A program made the position numbers and the translations under genes. From the NCBI GenBank assembly GCA_026874595.1, contig CM049306.1:85028142-85092141 (forward strand): 64,000 nt of DNA, read 5' to 3'. Shown one piece after another: positions 1-13,164 of the stretch. The notes below the pieces were generated by a model, which was not told the origin of the DNA, did no database searches, and saw only the letters and a list, made by a program, of their open reading frames with translations. The number at the start of each line of letters is the position of its first letter. The first letter of the stretch is position 1. Source of the DNA: Sipunculus nudus (Eukaryota; Annelida; Sipuncula; Golfingiida; Sipunculidae).

Positions 1-764
1 ATACAGTCAGTATCATGTGTTATATGGTTCACCTCCATGTAGATACACAGTCAGTATCATGTGTTATATGGATCACCTCCATGTCGATACACAGTCAGTA
101 TCATGTGTAATATGGATCACCTCCAAGCAGATACACAGTAATATGGATCACTTCCTTGTAGATACACAGTCAATATCATGTGTAATATGGATCACATCCA
201 TGCCAATACACAGTCAATTCCATGTGTAATATGGATCACCTACATGTAGATAAACAGTCAGTATCATGTTTATATGGATCACCTCAAAGCAGATAACAGT
301 CAAAATCATGACTCCCTGATCACCTCCAAGCAGATAACAGTCAGTATCATGTTTACTATGGATCACCTCCATGTAGATACACATTCATATCATGTGTAAT
401 ATGGATCACCTCAACGCCAATACACAGTCCATATCATATGTAATATGGATCACTTCCTTGCTGATAAACAGTAAATATCATGTGGAATATGGATCACCTC
501 CATATAGATAGTCATACACAATAAAATATCATGTGTAATATGGATCACCTCCACGCCAATACATAGTCAGTATCATGTGTAATATGGATCACCTTCATGT
601 AGATACACAGTCAGTATCCTGTGTTAAATGTATCACCTCCATGTGGATACACAGTCAATATCATGTTTAATATTGATCAACTCCAAGCAGATACACAGTA
701 TATATCATGTTTAACATGGATCATGTCCATGCTGATACACAATCAAGATCATTTGTAATAAGGA
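1..764. repeat. 44-bp minisatellite array (about 17 units)
   Basis: A tandem array of an approximately 44-bp unit runs from the first base of the window, so its left end lies outside. Each unit carries a core like ATGGATCACCTCCATG followed by a GATACACAGTCAGTATCATG-type half. Units differ by point changes and small indels, for example near 290-330 and 500-530, so the array is old. Short open frames across it are an effect of the period and not genes. Confidence 0.92.
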
Positions 765-790
765 GTTGGTGCAGAGGGGTAGATATTCAA

Positions 791-1261
791 CTACGCTCCC
801 TAGGCAGTGGAAATCTTTCACATCTTAAGAAGCTACAGATTTTTGCGCTGCCTGCTTTGACCGTTTATGATGCATTTAAACACCAGGTGGTGGTGATGGG
901 CCTGTCTGCTGGAAAAACTGATGATGTGATGAGCAGCCAACCAAATGCAAGTCAACAAATACGCGACAGGCATCAGGTTCCGCCCAGAAACCACGTGTGG
1001 GGCAATTCTCCCTGAGCCTGTGGCCTGTTCAAATGGTCGCCGGGGCGATAAGCTGTCACTCAAAATGACATGAACAACATAAGCTCCGTGTATTCCTCGC
1101 TTGGCTGGTAAACCGTGTTGTCTGCAGCACAGGGTCTCATCTGAATGGACCAAAATACAGTGCTCCCCTCTGGTGTAGAGATTCAGGATACAAGTTCATA
1201 ACAAACAGCACTTATGATATAGGTAGTTGGCCTATGGGTTAAGCGCTGTTTAAAGAGCGTA
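791..1261 (-). mobile_element. Short non-autonomous hAT-like element (family E, copy E1)
   Basis: The element starts CTACGCTC and ends GAGCGTA, which are short terminal inverted repeats. It is flanked by identical 8-bp direct repeats ATATTCAA (783-790 and 1262-1269), the length typical of hAT transposition. It is about 471 bp long with no transposase. The whole body matches 36409-37109 in the opposite orientation, so E1 is a shorter, internally deleted sibling of E2. The superfamily assignment rests on the 8-bp duplication only. Confidence 0.68.
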
Positions 1262-1269
1262 ATATTCAA

Positions 1270-2568
1270 AAAATTGTGTACTATATGGGACAACCTCTAA
1301 GTGTGGATATACAAACCTTAATTAGTGAAGTAATTGGTCTCATTAAAATTTTCATATATACAACTGAGTCTCAGCAGTCACAGTTACTGTGTTAATGTTC
1401 TTACTCCCAGTAAAGGTTGCTTATTACAGAACATATTTTATTACTTCTACAAAGGGAAAAATAGGAGTTTAACAATTTAAAGCAAACAGGCCTGTCTAAT
1501 CTTAAATATTTTACTGCAGTATCAGTTTGAGCCTTATCAGATGTAGATCAGGTATAACATTTTTCTAGATCTAGTACATGAGGGGTCAATATTATTGAGC
1601 ACATATAACCTGCTGCTACTAATAACCTCACATGTATCACTCTGATGCCTTTAACAATTGTGTACAAAATGTGTCAGTGACCTGTGACATCATTAACAGA
1701 AGGGACAGAATGAAAGTCATTCTAGTTAAATGCCACACCTAATGGACCACTTGTTATGACAGTTTAAGTGCTGCTGCTCCATCTCTAGCTGGATTGCTCA
1801 AGTTACAGCACTGATATAAACATAGAATACATACAGTATTACTGGTATATATCACAGGTTCATACGGCACACCTGTAGAACTTCTGGTCTGCTGAACAAT
1901 CATATACTCACACTTCTCCATTGTGGTTTGGGAAGCAGTATAATTTAAAACCACACCATGCTTACCAGAAAAAGTTACTTTGTTTCATGATTTAGAGTTT
2001 CATTTTTAAACTGCAGAAATTGGGCTCTATATTTTGTTTCCTTCTTCAAAAAGAGTGTGTTGAGTCTTTAATTTTGTGATTTTCACATTGGGTCAGACAA
2101 GCAGAAAAAATTAACATTTTCTTAATACTCTAGATCTGTAGGGAAAGTTTAAGTCTTTTATATCAATTGATTTTCCAGTTAGCTCTCTGAATGTTTGAGA
2201 ATCCGATAAATAAATATTGTATTGTAATGATTTCAGAGTTGATTAAAGTTTATAGTGTATAATTATATAATTAAAATAAAAGTTTATAATGAGTTATTAT
2301 TGTGAAATAATTATCATTATTGAAAGTAGATCATATTCTTACAAAAGATCATATGATTTTAACTTCTGAAAAATGAGAACCCATGAGGTCTGTGAAATAA
2401 AAAAAATTGTGATAAATTAAAAAAAAAAAGACAAAGTCATGTTGACCAGTATTTCATAATGAAAATTTAAAATTTCATGGATCCAACATTTTATCTTCTC
2501 ATGCAGTTGGACTGATGATAGATGGTCACTAGTGTCTATCTGTTTATATACCAGGTGGAGGAATTTTT
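1270..2568. other. Anonymous AT-rich DNA
   Basis: I see no supportable gene, tandem repeat or element boundary here. Short open frames on both strands are what this base composition would give by chance. Confidence 0.5.
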
Positions 2569-2948
2569 GTCCCCCGCTTCCGCGGAACGGGGGACATTGA
2601 TTTGGGTTTGTCTGTCTGTCTCTCCCCACATCCGTCAGCTTTTCATTTCTGTGCAATAGCTTTCCTAAATATTATCCAATTTCATTAAAATTTGGGTCAC
2701 TGATTGCTCTCATGCATACCTTGGTTGGGATTTGTTTTGGAAAGTCTGTCTGAAAATGTATTACCACCAGCTCTAAAACAAAAAAAGAAGTTTCCCTTAT
2801 GTTCCCAATTCACAAGCAAATTATGACATGTGGAGACATCTTCAGGGGACAATGTAAACTAAACACAGGCACTATGACATGTGGAGACATCTTCAGGGGA
2901 AAATAAAAACTAAAACATATTGACAAGGCAGAGGCGGAAGCGGGGGAC
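2569..2948 (+). mobile_element. Hairpin-ended non-autonomous element (family G)
   Basis: The left end, GTCCCCCGCTTCCGC (2569-2583), is matched by its reverse complement at 2934-2948, giving a 15-bp perfect inverted repeat about 380 bp apart. The left end also folds on itself: 2569-2595 has GTCCCCCG and CGGGGGAC arms around the palindrome TTCCGCGGAA. A short GTCT-rich run follows (about 2607-2625), then a duplicated core. This order (hairpin, tetranucleotide run, tandem core, complementary 3' end) matches families A and H in this window. No target duplication could be assigned. Confidence 0.62.
2822..2920. repeat. 51-bp tandem duplication inside element G
   Basis: Two adjacent copies begin TATGACATGTGGAGACATC at 2822 and 2873. 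They are nearly identical over the first 30 bases and then diverge by a few changes. They form the repeat core of the element. Confidence 0.85.
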
Positions 2949-5126
2949 ATATGTTCCACAAAATTTGCATGTTTCTACAAATTATGGACCTTTAGGCAAG
3001 GGAAAGTTTTTGATGTGACCTTGATTGGATTGAACCATTGAGATAAATGTGTGCTGCATGCTGTCACATTTGTTTGTTTACTCAGTTTTATTTAGACATA
3101 TTCATTCTATAAAAAAAACCACATGATTCATGTTGTTTAGATCTAATTAATTTTTAGGTGTAGTACATTTAGCTTTTTGATTTTGGCACAGGCCACTATC
3201 TAGTCTTAGGAATGATTTTAATGTGAGTGGTTCTCATTGTTAATCACATTATGTGCTGAAATTTTATAGGGACATTAATATGAATGTAACTGAAAGATTC
3301 ATCAGCATTATGTGGGATAAGCATGGTTAGTTACTCCCATGATGGACAAGCTGAATCACAAAGTGTAAAGGATTCCCTGGAAAATTCCATCACAAGTGCA
3401 CACAAAAAAATTGGATTAATTGATCGAGTTATGCTAATTGCAAAGATTAAAAAAGTAAGGTGAGCAACAGTGATAAATAAAAAGAAATATAAAATTGAGT
3501 TAGGCTGGGTGAAAGATAGATAAAAATATGGAGAGCAAAAATAATAGGTAAAAGGTCAAGCAATTTGTGTTATATATTAAAGGCCATGAGAAACCTGTCA
3601 TGACTAATTAATTTCATTTGCTATTAAAACCTCAAAATTTTCAAGTAGGGATGATTTTGTTATGACAGACTTATTTTTTTTTATAAACACATGTTAATAT
3701 TATAAAATTTGATATAAAGGCACTTCATTGCTAAATAGGAATATTGTGATTCTTAACATGTTCATTTGGTTGTAAAGACCTGAGCTCAGATGATAAATAT
3801 GATTAAAACCTGATTGATTGTATATTCCTTTGACAGTGTTATTTTGGCCAGCATTTACTTAGCAGAGTATACATGAACTGGACAAACAGCAATCACTTGC
3901 ACAATATTAGGTAACTCAAAGTCTATTGTTGTAAAGTGCTGACTGAAATAACTTGAGCATTACTTAAATAGGCAGATGACAAGGAAGAACTGGAGATAAA
4001 AATAGCCGCAAGCTGCCCTGGATCCCCACAGCACAACCTGGAACTGAAACTGGGATAATTTATTCTACCTCGTAATTGATTTAGAAAGGACAGATGTTGA
4101 CACTGCCTTGTGGTCAGTATGGACAGGTGCAGATGAACAGCTTGTTGACCAAACAGCTAACAGAACCTTGTTTCATTTAACTCTCAGAAACAAAATAACT
4201 TAACATCACTGAATTAAAGATGAGTAACAAATTAGCTGAACTGATCCCCAAGCTAGGCCTCGTCAGGCGAGCATCCACTGTCACAGCGCTGTCCAGCCAC
4301 TTGACAGTCCCTGGAGGGCTGTCCTCTGAAATGAGTCCCAAGATCCCAGCAGCACTGCCATGAGACATTGTTTGCTCAAGATACCTCGTTTTCACACCCG
4401 TCTTTTTTATTCCTATTCTCATTCATCTTAAAAGATCATGTAGATACCATATTAAACAATGGTGCATCACCAGGAAAGATGGCAAGCATTGTGAAGGGTA
4501 TTCAGTGAGAAAATACTTGTGTCAAGTATTGTACAATAAAAGCAGGATCCAAACTACCTCATTAATCATCATATTTTGTTTATACATTACTCTTAATCTT
4601 CACAAGCTGTGATGCTCAGCTCAATATATGTTTCAGTTTCCGCAGAGAACAGATCACTATTTAGATCATCATTATAAGCTCAGCTGACTAAATTCTGCTG
4701 AGCTGTAGCCATCACCTAAGCTTCTAACTCTTATTCCTGCAGAGCTGGAGTGATATTCCTGTATATTGTCAGACAAAAAGAAACTGGTGCATATCTAGTA
4801 TTTTACTGTTACAGGTATGAATTTTAAATTTGGTTTTTGAGATCTTGGTCTAGCTAGATAATCTTTAATTAAAAATACCAAAAATTTGATAAATGTAAAG
4901 TTTTTTTGCAAGCTGCATGCCATAGTATTACTCTTAAAACCAAATATAGTATGGCATATTCCCTATAACTGTCATGAATCCTGTTGTGAAAGTTGCTGAT
5001 ATATGCCTCTTGTGCCTGGATATATGGAAGATTAGATTTCTGAGCAATTATCATATGGATTGTATTGATATTGGTGTGCCAGTATTTTATATAGCTTAAC
5101 AAGGTTTATCTGTTCCTATGTCCTTT
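2949..5126. other. Anonymous DNA with two weak exon-like stretches
   Basis: There is no recognisable gene. Two stretches stand out. One is a GC-richer open frame at 4220-4363 (+, 47 codons, ATG to TGA) with no recognised family. The other is 4743-4814, 72 nt, open in phase 0, preceded by a good acceptor (TTATTCCTGCAG) and followed by CAG/GTATGA. A sequence like the 5' hairpin of family A (AGCTCAGCTGACTA ... CTGAGCTGTAG) lies at about 4677-4710, so this stretch may be old repeat. Both exon readings are inference and could be chance. Confidence 0.3.
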
Positions 5127-7019
5127 AGGCCTTGGCCTTTTAAGCCTATATTTAATGTGCTTGTCAGATATTTTTGTTGTGACTGGGATCATGCACCTTT
5201 CTGCTAGTGCTCTAAAATTATTTATTACCAAGAAATAATGTATAGGTATGCCCTAATGGTTCTTGAATTTTTTTCAATCTATGTTTCTATCACTCTTGTG
5301 AATATGTGATCTTCTATTTTAACTTAAAAAATAAGTTTCACAAAATTATCAGTGATAATTACTTTTATACATTAATATGGTAAATTGGGTCATAGTCATT
5401 TATGTATTTATAGGTCAAAACTCATTGCTCAGACAGGTACTCAAGCCAAGAATCAAACCAGTTTTTTGGACACGTGTGCCTTAGTATCGATTAGTTTATC
5501 TTTCACATTAATTATTTTGAACTAAAGAAACAGTTTAGATTCATCCCATATATGACAGATTATAATGTAGTTTGGCTAAACTTTTTAAATATTGATAGAT
5601 TATGTAACAAAACATGCATGACAGGTGTACATTTTGTTCCACAGGCCTTAGAAAGAACATGCCTAAAGATAATTTGTAAATTAATAAGCACCACATATGT
5701 TACCACATATGCTGTATTTTCCCATATGAGTTATAAAACTGCAAAACATTTTTTGACTGACGCCACTGAGGCCAATTTGTTTAATATTTTACAAGAATAA
5801 TTCCCTGAATAAATCCTATTAAAATCGTCTTTTATGGTTTCAAAGAATGAATTTTTTGCTGAATTATAAAGATTGAATTGCGTCATTTTACCATATATGT
5901 TAGCTGTGTGAAGCAGAAACATCTAGCCTGGCACCAGTTTATCAGCATCTGTTACATCATGCCTCTAGACATTTAGATTTCAGGTTATCTATGGTTAATA
6001 TTGACAAGAATGTTTTATAAAAGCTTTTAAAAAATGTAGATTTATGATTTTAGATATTCCTCATGCCAAGCAATGTTTACAATCACAGGTATACAGCTGT
6101 TGGTATATAAAGACAGCTGTACATGGATTATAAATAAATGGTATCCATACTCAACTTAATTCAAGATTTTGCCATCAGTGAGATGTATCTGTTTTATAAT
6201 TTTGCGTTCAGTATGCATCTGTAGTAATTTTTAGCAAACCTGTGAGCTAATGCAGTGGTGTGGCGGCTTCCGTAGTCCGTTGTCTGTACGTTAACCCATA
6301 CTATCTCAAAAACGACTGGAGCTAGCATCATGAAGTTTAATGCAAAAAATTAGCCATCCGAAAAACTTTGCATTTTAATAGATTTTATAGAGAAAAAGCT
6401 AAAAAACCCTTAAAAATCTTCTCCTCTGAACGGTCAAGCCAAATTGTTCAATATTTCACAGAAGTAATCTTTTATACCATCTCTGTCAAGTTTGTTCGAA
6501 TGGTTCAAGTTTGGTGAATTTAGGCTGAGTTACAGGAAGTTGAACTTAGTCATCTGTCCAAAAAAGCATACTAAAATGACAATCTCAGTAACGGCTGGAG
6601 CTATCTTCACCAAATTTTATGCCAATGTTGGTCACATGAGTCATATATGAAATACAGGTATTGGTGGCGCCACCTGCATTGGCCTTTTTTGTACAGGGGT
6701 CATTTGTCATCTGTACGTTAACCCATAATTTCTCAGGAATAGCAGGAGCTACCATCCCCAGATTTTATGCAATAATCTGTCACATATCAAATGTTGTGGG
6801 AATCAGCTTATTTTTTGCTATCTGCATTTACTTAGATTTTATGGGGAAAAAGCTGAAAAACTTTAAAAGTCTTCTTATTGTAAACGGTCCAGCAAAATTG
6901 GTCAATTGACCCGTTTTTATGGGCAAACACCTCATAATCTTAGCCTCTTTCAGCTTAAAATGTTTATGATGAAACTGTCAAGTTGAATCATTCAGTTTTT
7001 CAAAAGAATTATCCTAGGA

Positions 7020-7147
7020 CATGGTTCTTTCAATCATATCAGAATAGATTGAGTTTGTTGATTTTTTGTTGAGTCGTGATAAACATGGTTCTTTCAATCA
7101 TATCAGAATAGATTGAGTTTGTTGATTTTTGGTTGAGTCGTGAAAAG
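7020..7147. repeat. Recent 64-bp tandem duplication in B1
   Basis: CATGGTTCTTTCAATCATA and the next 45 bases occur at 7020 and again at 7084 with almost no difference, ending in GAGTCGTGA both times. Other B copies have a single copy, so this is a local, recent duplication. Confidence 0.85.
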
Positions 7148-7275
7148 CTTAAGTTGGTCTTATAGCCATTAGTATTATTTCACACTGAGGACTGCAATAG
7201 TGTTCCTCTACAAAATTATTGTTTCAATTATAACTTCTGTAACATTGCACAAAAATTATTCTTAGGTGGCATTTT

Positions 7276-9922
7276 TAGCTCAGCTGACTATAAGTCATCT
7301 GAGCTATAGTCGTGGTCCATTGTCCGTCGTCCGTCCGTCTGTCCGTCCGTCCGTCCGTCCGTCCGTCCGTCCGTCCGTCCGTCCGTAGATGTGGCACGTT
7401 TTGAAACCGTAAGACTTAGGAATCCAAAATTTGGCATAATGTTAGCTGTCCCCAAGATCTCCTACCAAGCCGAAAACTGGGTCTTTGAGACTTTGTTCCT
7501 TTGAGAAATTAAGGAAAAACCTCAATTTTTTATTAAAAACCCATTTTCACACTTTAGGGCTGCCTAATAACAAAACCACTCATCTGTTTTTCCTCATATT
7601 AACCATAAATATTCCTCTATATAGTTCCTATGTACATGCCTGAAATTATGTCTGTAATATATAATTTAAGAAAGTTATGGGCCAGAACATAATGCATTTT
7701 GTAAAAAATCAGGAAAGATATTTGATTACTTAACACAAAACTTGTTAAAGCTATGGACTTTTTTTCAAGTAATATAACTTCAATTAATCAAAATTAAATT
7801 GTATACCCAAAATTAGATCAAAATCTTTTAAATTTTTTAAAATATTAGCAAAAACAAAAAATTGGTACCTTAAATTTTGCCTAACTTTGACCATGGCACG
7901 TTTTTTTCCTGTAAGTACTGTGGATTTAATTTTCTCAGCATGTTTTTGTTAGCATTTTGTCTGTTAACACCAAAAATTTGAAACCAGTTGATCAAAAACT
8001 GTAGATTTTATTCAAGTGTTCAAGCACCATGTAACATATTGTTTACATCAGGCTAGTGTTATGCAGTTTGCAAGTGCTCAGCTCCCCAGCTTAAGCTCTC
8101 AGTTCCTAAAATTTGGCATACAATTAGATGTCTCTAAAATTCCCTACCATGCCAAGAATTTGGTCACTAGGACTTAATACCTTTGAGATATTAATGAAAA
8201 ACTTCATTTTTCAATTAAAAACCCGTTATTACACTTCAATACTGCCTAATATCAAAACCACTGATCTGACTTTAATCATATATAATATACATGTTTTTCA
8301 ATACATTCTCTGTGCACATGCCAGAAATGATGTCAGTATTGCGTAATTGTTTTTAGTTATGGGCCCAAACATAATGCACTTTGTAAAAAATCAAGAAATA
8401 TATTTACTCCCTTAACAAGGGGCTTGCTGAAGCTAGAGATTTTTTGTCAGGGATGTAAGATTATTTAATCAAGATTCAATTGAATACCCAAAATTAGTTC
8501 TGAATTTTTAAAATTTTATAAGTTATTAGTATAAATATAAAATTAGTACCTTAAATTTTGCCCAACTTTGACCATTTCACTTTTGTTTCATGTGAGCTCT
8601 GTTTATATAATTTTCATATCATGCACACATATGGATTTCAGCTTTTTAGTTTAGAAAGCTGAAAGAAATTGGCCAAAAATTGTAGCTTTTATTAATGTTT
8701 TTATGAGACCATGTCAGACCTTGGCTCTTTCCAGCCACTCTTGAGTCACCTGTATGTTGACCTTGTTGAACTTTCAGCAAATTATGCACGCTTGAGGCGA
8801 GGCAGATACCGAGGCAGCTTATGGCCAGCCACAGTTGATCCAGGTGTCCAACCCAACTCATCAAGTAGTTTTAACCAACAACATAACAATAAATTAATCA
8901 ATTTTTATTGGTTTTTAATAACAAATTAAAGAAAAATAGAAAAGGAATTTGTTAGTTTATATTAATAGGGAAATAACTTGCAGTTACTGATGATATTAGA
9001 ATCTTGTATTGATGGATAGAATGTCACATATTCCAAATAACACCATGCAGTCACCTATGGCATTTTTCAGTTCAATTTTAATAATAAAAAAGTAATTCAT
9101 ATTATTCATTACTAATCATTAGGGATCATATGAAGGAAATTAATGATAGACAAAGATGCAGTTGATAATATTAATCTAGATTCCTACTGTGTCTAGTGTG
9201 TACATTGATGTGAAATTAGTCCAAAATAAATATATCACATTTATTTTTTTTTTAATATAAATAAAAGCCATAAAACCAGGTACTTGTGATCATTATTTAA
9301 ATGTGTGAATTTTGTACATTCTGGATTCTCAACACCATTGTTTGGTGAAAACTGAATAAATACCAGACATGGTGGGAATACTTTGCAATTGTATTTAAAT
9401 ACGAATATGAATATGTACTCCATTATAAAATTTCTTGCATAAAGAATGGGAATTCAGGAAAAAATGAAAGTATATGAATACCAGTGCAAATACTTTCCAA
9501 ATGTATTCATGAATGCATTCATGAATATATTCTTAAATATTATTTTAATAATCATTTCAGTTATATTTAATTTTAAAAATCATACGATTCTCTTATTATT
9601 TTTAATAAAAAATTATATCTGGGACAATATTTGTAATTTTTTTAATAAATAGTTAAACTCTTATATTATATGTTCTGCTTATAAGTTATATGGCCAAGTC
9701 AAAATCTGTGTGACAATAGTACTCCATTTGTTAATAAAATAAATGAAATCAATTCTCTTCTCTGTCTCCAAAGGTACTATCAAAATCATACATAAGCTTT
9801 ACAACAACAACTCATAATACAGCTTATACTTATTACCACACAAAACCAGCATGTGCCTCATTTCTAAATCATATTTTTTTATCATATATAACAGCTGAGC
9901 GCCGTGACCCATAGGTCCCTTG
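7276..9922 (+). mobile_element. Repeat family A, copy A0 (nested in B1)
   Basis: The 5' end has inverted arms AGCTCAGCTGACT and AGTCATCTGAGCT around a 3-nt loop (7277-7306), then a (TCCG)n microsatellite (7322-7385). The core contains two diverged tandem units of about 680 bp, starting near 7420 and 8105. The 3' end is GTGACCCATAGGTCCCTTG at 9904-9922, followed by T. Flanking DNA on both sides is family B and would join at a run of T, which fits insertion between two T residues as reported for Helentron-type rolling-circle elements. No transposase is present. The layout also matches bivalve 'pearl' elements. The class assignment is inference from architecture. Confidence 0.66.
7322..7385. repeat. 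(TCCG)n microsatellite of element A0
   Basis: A tetranucleotide run of TCCG/GTCC, about 16 units with one TCTG variant. The same run sits at the same place in A3 (15931-15970) and A1 (18040-18092) with different lengths, so it belongs to the element and changes length between copies. Confidence 0.95.
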
Positions 9923-10199
9923 TTTCAAGTTTACTTGAATGATTTTTGGCAGAATTATTGGACCTTTAACAATGAAAGAACTGCATCTTTTATTATTCTA
10001 GATATTTTGATAAAAAGTTTATGAATATGTCAGCTTGAAAAAAAAGCATTTTAGCCAAAGTCTTTCAGTATGTGTAAACAGATTTACCTACAGGCCAAGA
10101 TTGTGTCTGTATCTTTAAATAGGTTGAGAAACTGCCAACTGTTTCAGATTTGGCAACAGATCATGAGTTCATTCAGTGCAGCCAGATATAGGTCAAGAG

Positions 10200-10325
10200 T
10201 TCAATCAGTGCTGCCAATCACAAGGCATGTGATGCCCTCATGGGTGACATGTGAACACCTCATGGGGACCATGTGTTCACCTCATGGGTGTCCTGCCCCT
10301 CAGGGCTGCATGTGGAGCCAATCTG
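10200..10325. repeat. Short CCTCATGGG repeats with partial inverted symmetry in B1
   Basis: Within about 100 bases CTCATGGG occurs four times, along with facing GTGAACAC and GTGTTCAC segments, so the stretch can fold imperfectly. Other B copies lack this block, suggesting a local expansion. Confidence 0.5.
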
Positions 10326-11738
10326 TGAGCTTATTCAATGGTGTGGCTACTATTTCAGATTTGGCAACAGGCCAAAGGTCAGTCTGGATCTATTTATAGC
10401 TTTGGCAGACTACCCACTGCATCAGATTTGGCACCAAAGTTCAGCCTGGATCTCTTTATAGCTTTGGCAGATTGCCAACTGTGTCAGATTATGCAACAGG
10501 TCAAGAGTTCACTCAGTGCAGCCAGGTACAGGTCAAAAGTTCACTCAGTCTAGCCAGGTGCAGGTCATGAGTTCACTCAGTGCAGTACCCTGAGCTAGCA
10601 AATTTGTCACAGTTCACTTGGGGCAACTGCCTTTCTCACCTAAGCCTGGTCAGCCCCATGCATCAGACTCCAGGTAAGTTTGATGTATTGGCCTGATATT
10701 TTGACCTGTCTATGTGTCTTTGATGGCTTTCTCTTTCACAAGACAGGTGTTGCCACCTACAGAGACTTTTGCACAGTGTATGTGCCTGCTTATTTCTATA
10801 GAGGGTTTGATATATCAGTCTGAAATTGGGCATATGTATAATCTCTGATAGCTTCGTTGAATACAAGACTGGTGGTGCCAGCTACAATCATTTTTGTGTT
10901 GTGTGCACCCATGCCATAATTTCAGCAGTGATACATGAGAAGTAATGGTCCAGCATTGAAGCATTATACCTGGTGTATTTCCCAATGCACAGGTTTCCAT
11001 TAGGCCTGTAGGCCTTGTTAATTTATTGTTCATTTTATGGCATTTAGTGATGAATCTACTTAATTAACCAGATATATTTATTAATTAAGAAACTTAAGCC
11101 TTTCCTTGAACCCATGCTATCTTAAAAACCGTAGGAGCTAGCAGCTCCAAATTTTATGGAAGAATCAAGTTTTTTTGCAAATGTTAGTCATATGACTCAT
11201 ATTTAAAATTGAGGTTAATGTGGTGCCATCAAACCATTATGGGCAAAAAACTCATAATATTAGCCTCTATCGGCCACTCCACTGAAAATGTTTTATGATG
11301 AAATGATCAACAGAATTGTTTTCTTCTTTGCAAAGGTTATGCTACTGTAGGGGTCTCTCATTTGTATAAGAATAGATCTGGTTCATTGATTTTTTTAGTC
11401 ATAGAAAGATGCAGTTGATCTGAAGTGGCCAATTAAGCCTGTATCAGACTGAGGGGAAGCATTAGTCTTTTCTGCAAAACTCTTGTTTCAAATTCTGTAT
11501 CATAGTCAAGAATGACTTTTAGGTGGTTTTGTTCAAGTTTACTTAAATGATTTTTTGCTGAACTATTGGACCTTTGTCTAGTAGATTTATTGCATTAACA
11601 GACTGTAGGTATATAAGATAAGCAGAGCTGTATGGGCAACATAAATAATTGGTGTCCATATCCAAATTATGTGTAAGATAAATCCATGAATAAAATATAT
11701 CTGTATTCTGATTTCGCTTTCAATAGGCATTTGTTTTT

Positions 11739-13164
11739 GTATCCGCCAAAGTTTTGCGGATACTATGTTTTTGACCGGGTTCCACCGCCGCCTTTGCCAC
11801 CTCCGCCGTATTCGTTTCCGGAGAACTCCCCTGAGACTACTGGACTGATTTTTCCGAAACTTACACCAATTATCAGGTCACATGTGAACTGGTGCCTAAC
11901 CAATTGGCGTTGACCTCTGACCTTTCCTCTCTGCACAGCATCCATTTGTGCGTCTGTTTCCACACATAAACCCACATATCTTGGGAACCATTTGACCAAT
12001 CAGGAAAAAAATTTTTTACAAATGTTATAGCCCTTGAATAGCTTTATAACATACACAAAAAATGGTGGGACCTCCTGCAACCATGCTTGCACAGTGTACA
12101 TCTGTTCGTCTGCCTTGGGTTAAAATGACTCATATCTCTGCAGAGGTTTGACTAATTCACCTGAAATTTGGCATGCTTCTACGGCCTGGATAGCTTTCTT
12201 GATCTTATGACAAGTGGTGCCACCTACATTCATGTTCATGCTGCAGACATCCATGCTTATATCTTCGGACTGGTTTGACATATGTTCCTGAAAATTAGCT
12301 TGTGTATAGATCTCACATAGCTCTTTATCATACGCAAAACTGGTGGCACCACCACCTGCAACCATTTTTGCACAGCATCCGTCTTTTTGTCTGCTGTGGG
12401 ATAAAATCACTCATATCTCGGCAGTGGTTTGACATATCTGCCTAAAATTTTGCAGGTTTATTTATCCTGGACAGCTTTCTTGATTTTATGACAGGTTTCA
12501 CCACCTGCATTCTAGTTTACGCTGAAGACATCCAAGCTTATATCTCAGGAACCCTTTGACTGATTGGGCCAAACTTTTGCATGTGTATAGATCTCACATA
12601 GCTCTTTATCATAAGCAAAACTGGTGGCGCCACCTGCAACCATTTTTGCACAGTGTCTATCTGTTTGTCTGCCATGGGCTAAAATCACTTGTATCTCAGT
12701 AGTGTCTGCCTAAAATTTTGCATGTTTATACATCTTGGACAGCTTTCTCGATTTTTTTTTGGCAGGTGGCGCCACCTACATTTATGTTAACACTACAGAC
12801 ATTCAGGACTGATTGGACATATCCCCGTGAAATTATGCTTGTTTATAGATCTCACATAGCTCTTAATTATACACAAAATTGGTGGCACCACCTGCAACCA
12901 TTTTTGCACAAGTCCTGTTTGTTTGCTGTGGGATAAAATACTCATATAAATGTAGTGGTTTGGCTTATCTGCCTAAAATTTTGCATATGTATACAACTTG
13001 GACAGCTTTCTGGATTTTGTGGTAGGTGGGCAACCTACATACACATTTCGGCTGCAGACATCCATGCTAATATGCAACACACCTCACTCTATTTCCCCTT
13101 GCTACTCAATCCATTCCCCCCTCACCCGTTCCACTCTGATTTTGGCGGATACACAAGTTGCTTG
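11739..13164 (+). mobile_element. Hairpin-ended tandem-repeat element (family H), nested in B3
   Basis: The 5' end is a hairpin, GTATCCGC (11739-11746) facing GCGGATAC (11756-11763). The 3' end carries the complementary GGCGGATAC (13144-13152) and then CAAGTTGCTTG followed by TTG, the same CTTG/T terminus as families A and B. The core is an array of about 280-bp units. The empty site is visible in B4 around 43070-43090, although about 20 bases beyond 13164 remain unassigned to either H or B3. It has the same overall plan as family A but no sequence relation to its 5' end. Confidence 0.6.
12065..12960. repeat. About 280-bp tandem units of element H
   Basis: The landmark ACCATTTTTGCACAG (or its close variant) recurs at about 12081, 12361, 12639 and 12898, giving periods near 280, 278 and 259. 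Each unit also has TCTCACATAGCTCTTTATCAT and usually a GGTGGCGCCACC-type palindrome. Units are diverged by tens of substitutions. Confidence 0.85.

Larger units (their letters stand above)
5127..11017 (+). mobile_element. Repeat family B, copy B1 (interrupted by A0)
   Basis: The right end is AGGCCTGTAGGCCTTG followed by TT (11002-11017), the same terminus as the three other B copies. The left end is tentatively the related TTAGGCCTTGGCCTTTTAAGCC-like stretch near 5127; homology with other B copies is clear only from about 6080. Shared landmarks include the CTGTGAGCT...CTTCCG block near 6240, 'TTTATGATGAAACTGTCAAG'-type stretches, and the TTCAGATTTGGCAACAGGTC block near 10145. A0 interrupts B1 between 7275 and 9923, where the B sequence resumes exactly as in the uninterrupted copies at 11533 and 42845. 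There is no coding capacity. Confidence 0.6.

Noticed and set aside
17-229. 70-codon open frame
   Set aside because: It is produced by the 44-bp minisatellite period and has no gene context.
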